From Verrucomicrobiaceae bacterium (GTDB taxonomy: Bacteria; Verrucomicrobiota; Verrucomicrobiia; Verrucomicrobiales; Verrucomicrobiaceae), in NCBI GenBank assembly GCA_947466075.1, contig CANIBP010000006.1, positions 1 through 64,000 of the forward strand: 64,000 nt of DNA. Direction: 5' to 3'. The notes under the pieces were generated by a model that was not told the DNA's origin, ran no database searches, and worked only from the letters and a program-made list of their open reading frames with translations. Below, in pieces: positions 26,144 through 33,746 of this stretch; the first letter of the stretch is position 1, and each line of letters begins with the position of its first letter. The position numbers and the translations under genes were made by a program.

Positions 26144-26196
26144 GCAAGCCTCCGGCTTGCATGCAATTTCGCGCCACCTGCAAGCGAGACGCTCGC
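26144..26196. repeat. REP-like hairpins between the pseudoprotease and M24 peptidase genes
   Basis: GCAAGCC-TCC-GGCTTGC (26144-26160) is a perfect hairpin, and GCGAG-ACG-CTCGC (26184-26196) is a second. The two share GCAAGC-type sequence and lie in a 67-bp spacer, consistent with a small dispersed palindromic element. Confidence 0.55.
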
Positions 26197-26204
26197 ACAA
26201 CTCT

Positions 26205-27494
26205 ATGCGCTACCAACCACTCCCCGCCGAGCTTTTCATCTCCAACCGCCAGCATCTCTACGCCAAGCTGCCGCCGCAGTCTGTTGTCATCCTGCATGCC
26301 AATGACGTGCTGCCCACGAATGCGGACGGCTCGCTGCCCTTCATTCAAAACAGCGACCAGTTCTATCTCAGCGGCATCGATCAGGAGGAGACCATTCTCG
26401 TGCTTTATCCCGATGCCGCCGATCCGAAGCAGCGTGAGATGCTCTTCGTGCGCGAGACGAACGAAACCATCGCCGTGTGGGAAGGTGAAAAACTCAGCAA
26501 GCCGCAGGCCACCGAGCGCAGCGGCATTGAGCGCATCCACTGGCTCACCGACTTCGAGACGCAGTTCCGCTCCGTCATGTGCCAGGCCGATCATGTGTTC
26601 CTCAATTCCAACGAGCACATCCGCGCCACCATTCCCACCGAAACGCGTGAAACACGCTTCACCCACCGCTGCAAACAAGAATACCCGCTGCACGACTACC
26701 GCCGCCTCGCCCAGCTCATGCACGAGCTGCGTGTCATCAAAAGCCCGCACGAAATCACCGCGCTCAACGAAGCCATTCGCATCACTGGCGACGGCTTCGA
26801 CCGCCTGCTGAAGTTCGTGAAGCCCGGCGTGCATGAGTTCGAGATCGAGGCCGAGCTTTCCCATGAGTTCATCCGTCAGCGGGGCCGTGGCTTTGCCTAC
26901 ACGCCGATCATCGCCACCGGGGCAAACGCCTGCGTGCTGCACTACATCACCAATCACTGCCAGTGTCAGGATGGCGAGCTAGTCCTCCTCGATGTCGCCG
27001 CGAACTACGGCAACTACAACGCCGACCTCACGCGCACCATCCCTGTGAACGGCAAATACACACCGCGTCAGCGCCAGGTCTATGACGCCGTACTTCGTGT
27101 CTTCAAAAAGTGCTGCCAGATGCTCCGCCCCGGCGTCATCATCCGCGAATATCAGGAACAAGTCGGCCTGCTCATGCAGGAAGAACTCCTCGGTCTCGGC
27201 TTGATCACGCAAGAAGACATCGCCAAACAAGACCCCGAGAAGCCCGCGTATAAAAAATACTTCCCACATGGCACCTCGCACCCGCTCGGCATCGACGTTC
27301 ATGATGTCGGCCACATGTGGAAGCCCGTGCAGCCCGGCATGGTCTTTACCGTCGAACCCGGCATCTACATCCGTGAGGAAAACCTCGGCGTCCGCCTCGA
27401 AAACAACATCTTCATCGGCGAACACGAAAACATCGACCTTATGGCGCATATCCCGATCGAGGCGGATGAGATCGAGGCGCTGATGAAACGCTGA
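26205..27494 (+). CDS. Xaa-Pro aminopeptidase-like M24 metallopeptidase
   Basis: 429 residues from the ATG at 26205; the open frame extends far upstream to 25647, but that part overlaps the previous gene and is noise. An N-terminal aminopeptidase-P domain (PLPAELFISNRQHLY...QFYLSGIDQEETILVLYP) precedes the pita-bread catalytic domain. Metal ligands are visible: Asp in LLDVAANYGNYNADLTRT, His in HGTSHPLGIDVHDVG, Glu in FTVEPGIY, and Glu in VRLENNIF. It removes N-terminal residues before proline, in the cytoplasm. It ends one base before rsmE, so the two are probably co-transcribed. Confidence 0.93.
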   Translation: MRYQPLPAELFISNRQHLYAKLPPQSVVILHANDVLPTNADGSLPFIQNSDQFYLSGIDQEETILVLYPDAADPKQREMLFVRETNETIAVWEGEKLSKPQATERSGIERIHWLTDFETQFRSVMCQADHVFLNSNEHIRATIPTETRETRFTHRCKQEYPLHDYRRLAQLMHELRVIKSPHEITALNEAIRITGDGFDRLLKFVKPGVHEFEIEAELSHEFIRQRGRGFAYTPIIATGANACVLHYITNHCQCQDGELVLLDVAANYGNYNADLTRTIPVNGKYTPRQRQVYDAVLRVFKKCCQMLRPGVIIREYQEQVGLLMQEELLGLGLITQEDIAKQDPEKPAYKKYFPHGTSHPLGIDVHDVGHMWKPVQPGMVFTVEPGIYIREENLGVRLENNIFIGEHENIDLMAHIPIEADEIEALMKR

Positions 27495-27495
27495 C

Positions 27496-28212
27496 ATGTC
27501 GCTGCCGAGATTCTATCTGCCCGCCGCAGCATGGAGCGGTGCAGCGCTCACGCTCAGCGGCGATGAAGCGCAGCATTGCAGCCGAGTCATGCGCAAGCAG
27601 CCCGGCGACACGATCGAAATCTTTGATGGCGCAGGGCGCGTGGCCGTTTGCGAGATCACGCACGTCTCCAAATCGGAAGTGCAGGCCCGTATAGGCTCCG
27701 AAACGCGCATGGAGCCGTTTCAGACCGCGATTCATCTCCTCCCCGCCCTCATCAAAGCCGAGCCCTTCGAGTGGCTGCTTGAAAAAGCCGTCGAACTCGG
27801 TGCCACCAGCATCCAACCCGTCATCACCGAGCGCACCGTCATCCATCTCGATGCCGCGCAGACCGAGAAGAAGCTCGCTAAATGGCGCAGGCATATGATC
27901 GAGAGCGCCAAGCAGTGCCACACACCCTTCTTGCCCGAATTGAAGGTTCCCATCAGTTTCGCGGCCAGCTTGAGCACCTCAGCCGAACTAAAGCTCATCC
28001 CCTCACTCAGCGAGCATTCGCGCACGCTGAAGCAAATCACGCCAGCATCATCCGTCGCCGTCCTCATCGGCCCCGAAGGCGATTTCACACCCGAAGAGGA
28101 AGTACTGGCCCAACAAGCTGGCTTCATACGCATCACCCTCGGCAACCTCGTCCTCCGTGCTGAAACCGCAGCCATCGCAACACTCGCGATTTTGGGGCAT
28201 GAGCTGCGCTGA
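27496..28212 (+). CDS. rsmE: 16S rRNA (uracil(1498)-N(3))-methyltransferase
   Basis: 238 residues. SPOUT-type fold with an N-terminal PUA-like part (LTLSGDEAQHCSRVMRKQPGD), EKAVELGATSIQPVITERT, IGPEGDFTPEEEVLAQQ, and the C-terminal trefoil-knot signature LGNLVLRAETAAIATLAIL. RsmE methylates U1498 of 16S rRNA on the assembled small subunit. It follows the M24 peptidase by one base. A double palindrome lies immediately downstream. Confidence 0.95.
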   Translation: MSLPRFYLPAAAWSGAALTLSGDEAQHCSRVMRKQPGDTIEIFDGAGRVAVCEITHVSKSEVQARIGSETRMEPFQTAIHLLPALIKAEPFEWLLEKAVELGATSIQPVITERTVIHLDAAQTEKKLAKWRRHMIESAKQCHTPFLPELKVPISFAASLSTSAELKLIPSLSEHSRTLKQITPASSVAVLIGPEGDFTPEEEVLAQQAGFIRITLGNLVLRAETAAIATLAILGHELR

Positions 28213-28219
28213 AGGTGGT

Positions 28220-28294
28220 CCGCACAGTCCTCTGTGCGGTTTTTCGCAAATCCAAGGGCTCCGATCGCACGTAAACCGCACAGGGACTGTGCGG
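28220..28294. repeat. Paired REP-like hairpins (BIME-like) between rsmE and mobA
   Basis: CCGCACAG-TCCT-CTGTGCGG (28220-28239) and CCGCACAG-GGA-CTGTGCGG (28276-28294) are two near-identical hairpins in opposite orientation, 36 bp apart; with flanks GTGGT/ACCAC the whole forms a long imperfect palindrome. Placed between convergent genes, it can serve both as terminator and as a REP-doublet mobile element. Confidence 0.75.
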
Positions 28295-28310
28295 ACCACT
28301 TTGCAAAGCC

Positions 28311-28886
28311 TCACTTCAAGTCGTCCGGCGTGTTCGCGTTGCGGAAAAAGGCGATTTGATCCGGTCCCAACACACAAGTCGTCGCCAATCCCAATTTTAC
28401 GCTCGCTTCGATAACAGGTTGCAGCGCGAGATGCTTTTCACGGAGCGCGGCCTGCATGAGGGGCAGCATGGCGGGGACGTAGAGACCGGCGAGGACTTCA
28501 TCGCCATGCGGACCGCGATAGAACTGGCCGCACACAGGTTCAGCAGTCGGAGCGAGATGTTCGCGCAGAAACGCGGCGGTCATCCAGGGCATATCGACGG
28601 CGAGGACGAGCAGCGGCATCTGCACGCACTCCAAGCAGCGGGTGATGGCACCCAGCGGGCCGTCATCAATGCCTTCGGGATCATGAATGACCTCCACGGA
28701 GTCACCAGGAAAGAGTGGCTGCTCACGGCGGCAGGAGAGCAGCACGCGCGATGCACCGATGGATTGCAGTTTGTGCAACTGCGCCTGCCACAGATCCTGC
28801 CCATGCCAGTGCAGTAAAGCCTTGTCTTGTTTCATCCGGGTGGAGCGGCCACCGGCGAGGAGAACCGTTGCGAAGGGTGTGCTCAT
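28311..28886 (-). CDS. mobA: Molybdenum cofactor guanylyltransferase
   Basis: 191 residues. LLAGGRSTRMKQDKALLHW at the N-terminus is the nucleotidyl-transferase signature GGxSxRMGxDK (here GGRSTRMKQDK), followed by DGPLGAITRCLE and LVLAVDMPWM (metal Asp). It attaches GMP to molybdopterin to make the bis-MGD cofactor, in the cytoplasm. The upstream MOSC gene overlaps it by four bases, a pairing that fits molybdenum-cofactor metabolism. Confidence 0.9.
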   Translation of the reverse strand: MSTPFATVLLAGGRSTRMKQDKALLHWHGQDLWQAQLHKLQSIGASRVLLSCRREQPLFPGDSVEVIHDPEGIDDGPLGAITRCLECVQMPLLVLAVDMPWMTAAFLREHLAPTAEPVCGQFYRGPHGDEVLAGLYVPAMLPLMQAALREKHLALQPVIEASVKLGLATTCVLGPDQIAFFRNANTPDDLK

Positions 28887-29338
28887 GACTTGCGCAGGAT
28901 GCCATCACTCAAAATCTTCGCACGCAGGCCGCCATGATCTTTGAGTGCTGCTTCCGCACCCTCTGCGAAAGCCTGATTTATCCAATGGCAGGGGCTGCAT
29001 TCTTGAGTGCCGAGGAACCGCACGCCCTGCACTTCGAACTCGACACCGATGAGCGTGTTGAGGTCCACGCCTTTGGTGATGATATTGCGGCGAAAAGCGG
29101 AGGGTGGCACGCCCATGAAGTTGAATTTTTCGCAAAGCCGCTCATACTGCTCGTGCTCGAAAAAAGTGACCTGCCCTTTGTAGTCTTCCTTCCAGCCAAA
29201 GAAGCGATCACCCACGAGACCTTTGCCGATCACACATTCGACTTCAGGCACTTCGATAACCGGTGCCTCACCAGCTGGTTGACCGTGGTGACCGAAGAAG
29301 TTGTGCTCGGGAGAGATGAAGATGTGCAGGATTTGCAT
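28883..29338 (-). CDS. MOSC domain protein
   Basis: 151 residues from the ATG at 29336-29338; an ATG at 29375-29377 would add 13 residues with no homology-like content. The sequence MQILHIFISPEHNFFGHHG, then VIGKGLVGDRFFGW and PSAFRRNIITKGVDLNTLIG...GTQECSPCHWIN is a MOSC domain, including the conserved cysteine (CSPC region) where molybdopterin sulphur chemistry occurs. Many such small MOSC proteins transfer sulphur or bind Moco; the acceptor is not known. Overlaps mobA by ATGA. Divergent from the oxidoreductase. Confidence 0.9.
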   Translation of the reverse strand: MQILHIFISPEHNFFGHHGQPAGEAPVIEVPEVECVIGKGLVGDRFFGWKEDYKGQVTFFEHEQYERLCEKFNFMGVPPSAFRRNIITKGVDLNTLIGVEFEVQGVRFLGTQECSPCHWINQAFAEGAEAALKDHGGLRAKILSDGILRKS

Positions 29339-29383
29339 GCGGGGCTTGGATGTTGGCGCAAACGTGTCACGATTCATACGTCT

Positions 29384-30415
29384 ATGAATTCAACTGAGCA
29401 ACCCATCCGCATCGGCATCATTGGAGCCGGCGGCATCGTCAAATCACGCCACATCCCCGGTCTGCGGGCGATTCCGGGAGTGCAGATCACGCAGGTGACG
29501 AACCGCTCTCTGGCGAGCGCCGAGGCTTTTTGCCGCGAGTTTGCGCCTGAAGCGACAGCAGTGGAGCGCTGGGAGGAGCTAGCCTCGTCCCCTGAGGTAG
29601 ATGTGGTGTGGATCGGCACGCATCCTTACATGCATGCGGAGATGACGTGCTACGCCCTCCAGCATGGGAAGCATGTGTTCACCCAGGCCCGCATGGCGGC
29701 CTCACTGCCAGAAGCGAACCAAATGTGGGAGGCGTCGATGCGATACCCCGAACTCGTCACAGCGATCTGCCCGGCACCGCATGGCATGAAGGGCGGTGAA
29801 CTCGTGAAGCAAATGCTCGCTGAAGGTGCCATCGGCACGCCGTATCAGGTGATGCTGCACAGTTTTAACGACGGCTGGCTCGACCCTCAGGCCCCCGCTC
29901 ACTGGCGGCAGCAATCCGAGCTGAGCGGCATCCAAATCCTCACATTAGGCATCTTCACCGAGGTTTTGCAACGCTGGCTCGGCCATATCGTCGAAGTCGA
30001 AGCACGCGGCAGTGTGGTGATCCCTGAGCGCAATGGCATCGAGGTCGATATTCCTGATTTCGTGAACGTGATGGCCAAGTTCCGCAGCGGCATCGAAGCA
30101 ACGATGCTCTTCAGCGGCGTGGCGGCCCATGCGCCGACGGACAAGCTGTGGATTTTCGGCTCCGAAGGCACGCTGAGCTACGATTTCAACACGGATGACC
30201 TCCAACTCGGCAAACGTGGCGGTAAACTGGAGTCGGTGCCGATTCCTACCGAGATGCAGCGAAGCTGGACAGTGGAACACGATTTCATCGCCGCTGTGCG
30301 TGATCCATCTGCGCCGAGGCCAAAGCCTGATTTCAATGAAGGCATGAACTACATGCGCGTGGTGCATGCCGTGTGGCAGGCCATGGAGGCCCAGGCTGCG
30401 GTGCGTGTGATGTGA
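29384..30415 (+). CDS. Gfo/Idh/MocA family oxidoreductase
   Basis: 343 residues from the ATG at 29384; the frame runs back to 28934 but that portion lies over MOSC. N-terminal NAD(P)-binding GIIGAGGIVKSRHIPGLRAI, then ASSPEVDVVWIGTHPYMHAEM and YALQHGKHVFTQARM, where the usual EKP is replaced by TQAR, followed by the C-terminal substrate domain. The changed EKP motif, which normally supplies a catalytic lysine, makes normal dehydrogenase chemistry doubtful. The family acts on sugars and inositols; substrate unknown. Confidence 0.85.
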   Translation: MNSTEQPIRIGIIGAGGIVKSRHIPGLRAIPGVQITQVTNRSLASAEAFCREFAPEATAVERWEELASSPEVDVVWIGTHPYMHAEMTCYALQHGKHVFTQARMAASLPEANQMWEASMRYPELVTAICPAPHGMKGGELVKQMLAEGAIGTPYQVMLHSFNDGWLDPQAPAHWRQQSELSGIQILTLGIFTEVLQRWLGHIVEVEARGSVVIPERNGIEVDIPDFVNVMAKFRSGIEATMLFSGVAAHAPTDKLWIFGSEGTLSYDFNTDDLQLGKRGGKLESVPIPTEMQRSWTVEHDFIAAVRDPSAPRPKPDFNEGMNYMRVVHAVWQAMEAQAAVRVM

Positions 30416-30418
30416 GCC

Positions 30419-30892
30419 TCAGTCCAGCGCATGTGGGTCTGCGATGAGTTTTTGCAGCGCCATGACATCGAGTCGGTCTTTTTCCCGCACGGAACCGGAC
30501 TTTAATCGAATGAGCGTGGCTTTGGAGGCAAAGAGCACGTCTTTCCCGGCCACTTGCACATGCCCTGCATCAGAGACAAAGTCTTCGTAATGGAGACCCG
30601 ACATGCGTGTGAAGACATCAATCTGGCATTGCTCAGTCTCTTCGACGATCCGAATCGCACCCTCGTCGTCGTTGAAATCCTCCATCGATAGCTCACTAGC
30701 AAACCCTTCACCATAATCAGACAGCGCGACGAGCAGCGCCTCAATATTCGAATGTGAGGCTTCGATGAGCACATCCACATCCTCAGTGAGGCGGGCATAG
30801 CCGTTCAAAGTGACGGCGACACCGCCGACTACAATGAAGTGCACCCGCGCATCAGCGAGTTTTGCCAACAGTTTTTCGAACGAGGGTTCCAT
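30419..30892 (-). CDS. Nucleotidyltransferase (AbiEii-like)
   Basis: 157 residues from the ATG at 30890-30892 (a longer frame to 30937 is possible). LLAKLADARVHFIVVGGVAVTLNGYARLTEDVDVLIE carries the GG...DVD nucleotidyltransferase motif of the DNA polymerase beta-like superfamily, as in AbiEii and related small transferases. It is on the same strand downstream of the kinase-receiver gene and a small ORF. Some members act as toxins, but no antitoxin-like partner beyond the small upstream ORF is evident. Converges on the oxidoreductase with 3 bp between stop codons. Confidence 0.8.
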   Translation of the reverse strand: MEPSFEKLLAKLADARVHFIVVGGVAVTLNGYARLTEDVDVLIEASHSNIEALLVALSDYGEGFASELSMEDFNDDEGAIRIVEETEQCQIDVFTRMSGLHYEDFVSDAGHVQVAGKDVLFASKATLIRLKSGSVREKDRLDVMALQKLIADPHALD

Positions 30893-31043
30893 CGTCTTGA
30901 GGAGGTTGCCAGACACCACCGCGGAGCATGAGGACATTGCGGCGCAGCATTTCGAGCCGCTTCAGCGGGTGAATGTTCGTCAAGGAACCTCCAACGCGCT
31001 TGCGCACGGGTTCCTGGAGATCGCTGGAAGTGGCTTTTTCCAT
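30852..31043 (-). CDS. Small hypothetical protein upstream of the nucleotidyltransferase
   Basis: 63 residues; its ATG (31041-31043) lies 2 bp after the stop of the kinase gene, and its stop lies 38-40 bp inside the nucleotidyltransferase gene in another frame. The sequence has an arginine-rich helix LKRLEMLRRNVLMLRGG. Position between two same-strand genes, rather than sequence, is the reason for keeping it. It could be the partner of the nucleotidyltransferase. No family recognised. Confidence 0.45.
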   Translation of the reverse strand: MEKATSSDLQEPVRKRVGGSLTNIHPLKRLEMLRRNVLMLRGGVWQPPQDDGTLVRKTVGKTR

Positions 31044-31045
31044 GA

Positions 31046-32356
31046 TTAAGCAGCTTGTCTGCGACCCACAGCGAGTGCGCTGTTGACGATTTGCAGTAGT
31101 CCTTCGACCTGATACGGCTTCGGCAACGCAGCGGCAAAGCCATAAGCGGCACAGTCCTTCATCACGGGATCATCGCGATAGCCAGAGGAGACGATGGCCA
31201 ATATCTGCGGGTCGATACGGCGCAGGTGCAGCATGGTTTCACGACCGCACATGCCATCGGGAATGGTGAGATCGAGGATGACGAGATCATAGGGCCGGCC
31301 CTGCTGCATCGCTTCCTGATAAAGACGCAACGTATCCTTGCCATCCGCAGTTTCGATGACTTCGAAGCGGGCTTTTTCCAACGCACGGCGCAGGAGGTCG
31401 CGCACCATGGAATCGTCTTCTAGCAGCAGAATGCGCACAGACGTCAATGGTGCGGCAGTGGCATGGAACGGCTTACTCGGCGTTTGCACCGGGGCCACTG
31501 ACGGCAGCAAGGCAGCTTCGATGGCACGACGCATGTCGCCGACGGATTGGTAACGCTGCTGGCGATCCGGCATTAAGGCGCGAACGATGACGCCATCGAG
31601 GCGCGGATCGAGTCCCGGCCGCAAGGCAGATGGAGGCTGCCAAGAGCCACGCGGCAGCACTCCAGTGAGCATCTGATACATCAGCACACCCAGCGCATAA
31701 ATGTCAGCGCGGTGATCGACATCACGGTGCGCGTTGAATTGTTCCGGCGCGGCGTAATCCGGCGTGCCCATGACCATATGCGTCTCCGTAACGATCGACG
31801 CAGAGCGCATGACATCCTTGGCGAGGCCAAAGTCGGCGATCTTCACCTCGCCCTCACGGGTCAGCATGATGTTCGCGGGCTTGATGTCGCGATGGACGAT
31901 GCCTTTCGAATGCGCGTATTCGAGACCACCGCAGATTTGTGGAAGAAGTTGCAGCGCGAGTTCAGGCGTCATACGACCCAAACGCATGATTTCACCGAGA
32001 TCGGTGCCATCGACGAATTCCATCACGAAGAAGAGGAAATCCGTACCCAGATGACCATAGTCATAGATGGCAACGATGTTCGGATGATTCAGGGTCGCCA
32101 TGGCACGCGCCTCACGACGAAAGCGGTCTTCAAAGGCGAAGTCGTAGCCATCACTCACACGCAACACTTTGACGGCGACCGGTCGCCCCAAGCTCAGTTG
32201 CGTGCCGCGATAGACCGTGCCCATGCCGCCGATGCCGACCTGTGCCTGCACCGAGTAACGCCCAAATGGCATCATGGCCGAAAGCTCCGGAGCTGTGGGC
32301 GGCGCGGAGCGGGTCACGACGGGAGTGGCGGTGCTAGAACTGCTGGTGAGTCGCAT
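31046..32356 (-). CDS. Ser/Thr protein kinase fused to a response-regulator receiver domain
   Basis: 436 residues from the ATG at 32354-32356. The kinase domain (about 30-295) shows [18 protein letters not shown] (glycine loop), AVKVL (Lys), [11 protein letters not shown] (catalytic loop), DFGLAK, and TPDYAAPEQ. No transmembrane segment follows; instead a REC domain starts with [19 protein letters not shown] (about 315), with phospho-acceptor Asp in [11 protein letters not shown] and the switch Lys in ALPKPYQ. Fusing a Hanks-type kinase to a receiver suggests that a histidine-kinase pathway controls the kinase. The DNA or protein target is unknown. Confidence 0.93.
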   Translation of the reverse strand: MRLTSSSSTATPVVTRSAPPTAPELSAMMPFGRYSVQAQVGIGGMGTVYRGTQLSLGRPVAVKVLRVSDGYDFAFEDRFRREARAMATLNHPNIVAIYDYGHLGTDFLFFVMEFVDGTDLGEIMRLGRMTPELALQLLPQICGGLEYAHSKGIVHRDIKPANIMLTREGEVKIADFGLAKDVMRSASIVTETHMVMGTPDYAAPEQFNAHRDVDHRADIYALGVLMYQMLTGVLPRGSWQPPSALRPGLDPRLDGVIVRALMPDRQQRYQSVGDMRRAIEAALLPSVAPVQTPSKPFHATAAPLTSVRILLLEDDSMVRDLLRRALEKARFEVIETADGKDTLRLYQEAMQQGRPYDLVILDLTIPDGMCGRETMLHLRRIDPQILAIVSSGYRDDPVMKDCAAYGFAAALPKPYQVEGLLQIVNSALAVGRRQAA

Positions 32357-32444
32357 CAGGTGAGTACTGTGACACACCCGGCGATGGGAGCAACTGCGGC
32401 GAGCTTTTGTTTGCCGCCAGAAGGCGCATTGGTCAAAAATTAGC

Positions 32445-33612
32445 TCAAGCAGCGGCAGCAGCAGGTTTGCTGGCTGCCGCGAGCTTGCGCATGTAGATGA
32501 AACTGCCGACGGCAAGCGCCAAGATCACGATACCCAGCAGCGGGCGCACGAAAATCCATGCGATCGCGATCACGAGCAGCGAGATTGTTCCAGCGAGGGC
32601 GAACGAGATTAGTCCGGTGCCCATGCCGATGATGTTGCCGATGAAGGGAATCACGCTGCCCAGCACACTGAGCGGTTTCATGATGGCCATGAAGCCAAAG
32701 GCCATGAACAGGAAGCCTAGGAAGCGCAGTAGCCAGGTTATGATCGTATTCGCGCTGGCAGCGTTCTTGAACATCGTTTCGGCGCTCACGGTGCCCGCTT
32801 CGATGAAGTCGATCGCATCACCGGCCTTGGTTTGATACGGTTCAAAGGTGTCGCCAAGCTGGGCTGCCATGATACTGAAAACGCCGGGCTTCACGATCTC
32901 AAAAGACGTGCGCAGATCACCCACCGCTGGAGCGTCTGGTTTTGCACCAAAGTAGAAAGCACCTGCCTGAATTTGAGTGCCCTCTTTGAGATCGGCAGGC
33001 AGTTTGGCAAGATCGTCATCCGTGACGGCATACTTAGTTGGGCTGCCCATGCGGCTCACAAAACCTTCTGGCACCTTGAAAGCACCCAAGGTGACGTTCT
33101 CGGCGCTGATGTTCTTATTCCCAGCGATCAGCTCGCCCTCATTGGTGTGGCCGTCTGGCTTTTTGAATTCAGCAGAGTTCACGGGGGCATCCACCCATTT
33201 TTTGTCGTAGGTGTAGGTCGTCGTCGTTTCTTCGCCACCACCGACTTTTTGCTTGGTCTCAGATTTCTGGTTCTCCACCCACTGATAAATCTCCTCGCTG
33301 CGCACCAAACGCAGAGCCGGGGCACTGACGCCGTAATCAGGATCGACCACCGCCTCGGCGGCCTTGGCATCACCCGTCAGGTGGACGAGTTTCTTGTCGT
33401 TGGCAGCATCGACTTTGTCAGCGGCCACATGCACGACAGCAGCAGCGCCTTCCTTGAGGCTATTGGCAGTGGTGACAGCGCGGGCCTTCATTCCACCAGA
33501 GCAGTATAATCGTCACCGGAATGATGATGATGCCGAACAGGATGCCTTTGATCGATTCGCCGATGCGGCTGAACCAGTTTTGTGAAGTTACTTCGGTATA
33601 GGAGTCAGCCAT
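32445..33612 (-). pseudogene. TMEM43 family protein, interrupted by a one-base frameshift
   Basis: The downstream frame (32445-33491) encodes 348 residues matching TMEM43: VTTANSLKEGAAAVV, RLVRSEEIYQWVE, and several C-terminal membrane segments. The missing start is in another frame: 33612 back to 33484 gives MADSYTEVTSQNWFSRIGES, then GILFG...LLWWNEG. The expected join WNEGRAVTTANS is restored if one C is removed from GGCCCGCG near 33480-33487. So the gene carries a single extra base, either a real mutation or a sequence error. Full length would be near 390 residues with an N-terminal membrane segment, as usual. The family is linked to membranes; its bacterial role is unknown. Confidence 0.82.
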
Positions 33613-33746
33613 GGTGCGCGTGGGTTACTGAAGGTGATGAAACGGAAATCGGCATGAGTGTCAATCTTTTCGTCCCCACGAAAATACCGCAAGCCGTGAT
33701 AAGTAAGCAAGAAATGGTCTCGTTGAGCAGGTTTGTTTCTACCAAT

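Noticed and set aside
25647..26204. N-terminal extension of the M24 peptidase frame
   Set aside because: Runs inside the pseudoprotease gene in another frame; the Ser/Pro/Arg-rich translation is typical of a shadow.
28934..29383. N-terminal extension of the oxidoreductase frame
   Set aside because: Lies antisense to the MOSC gene; the NAD-binding motif begins only after 29384.
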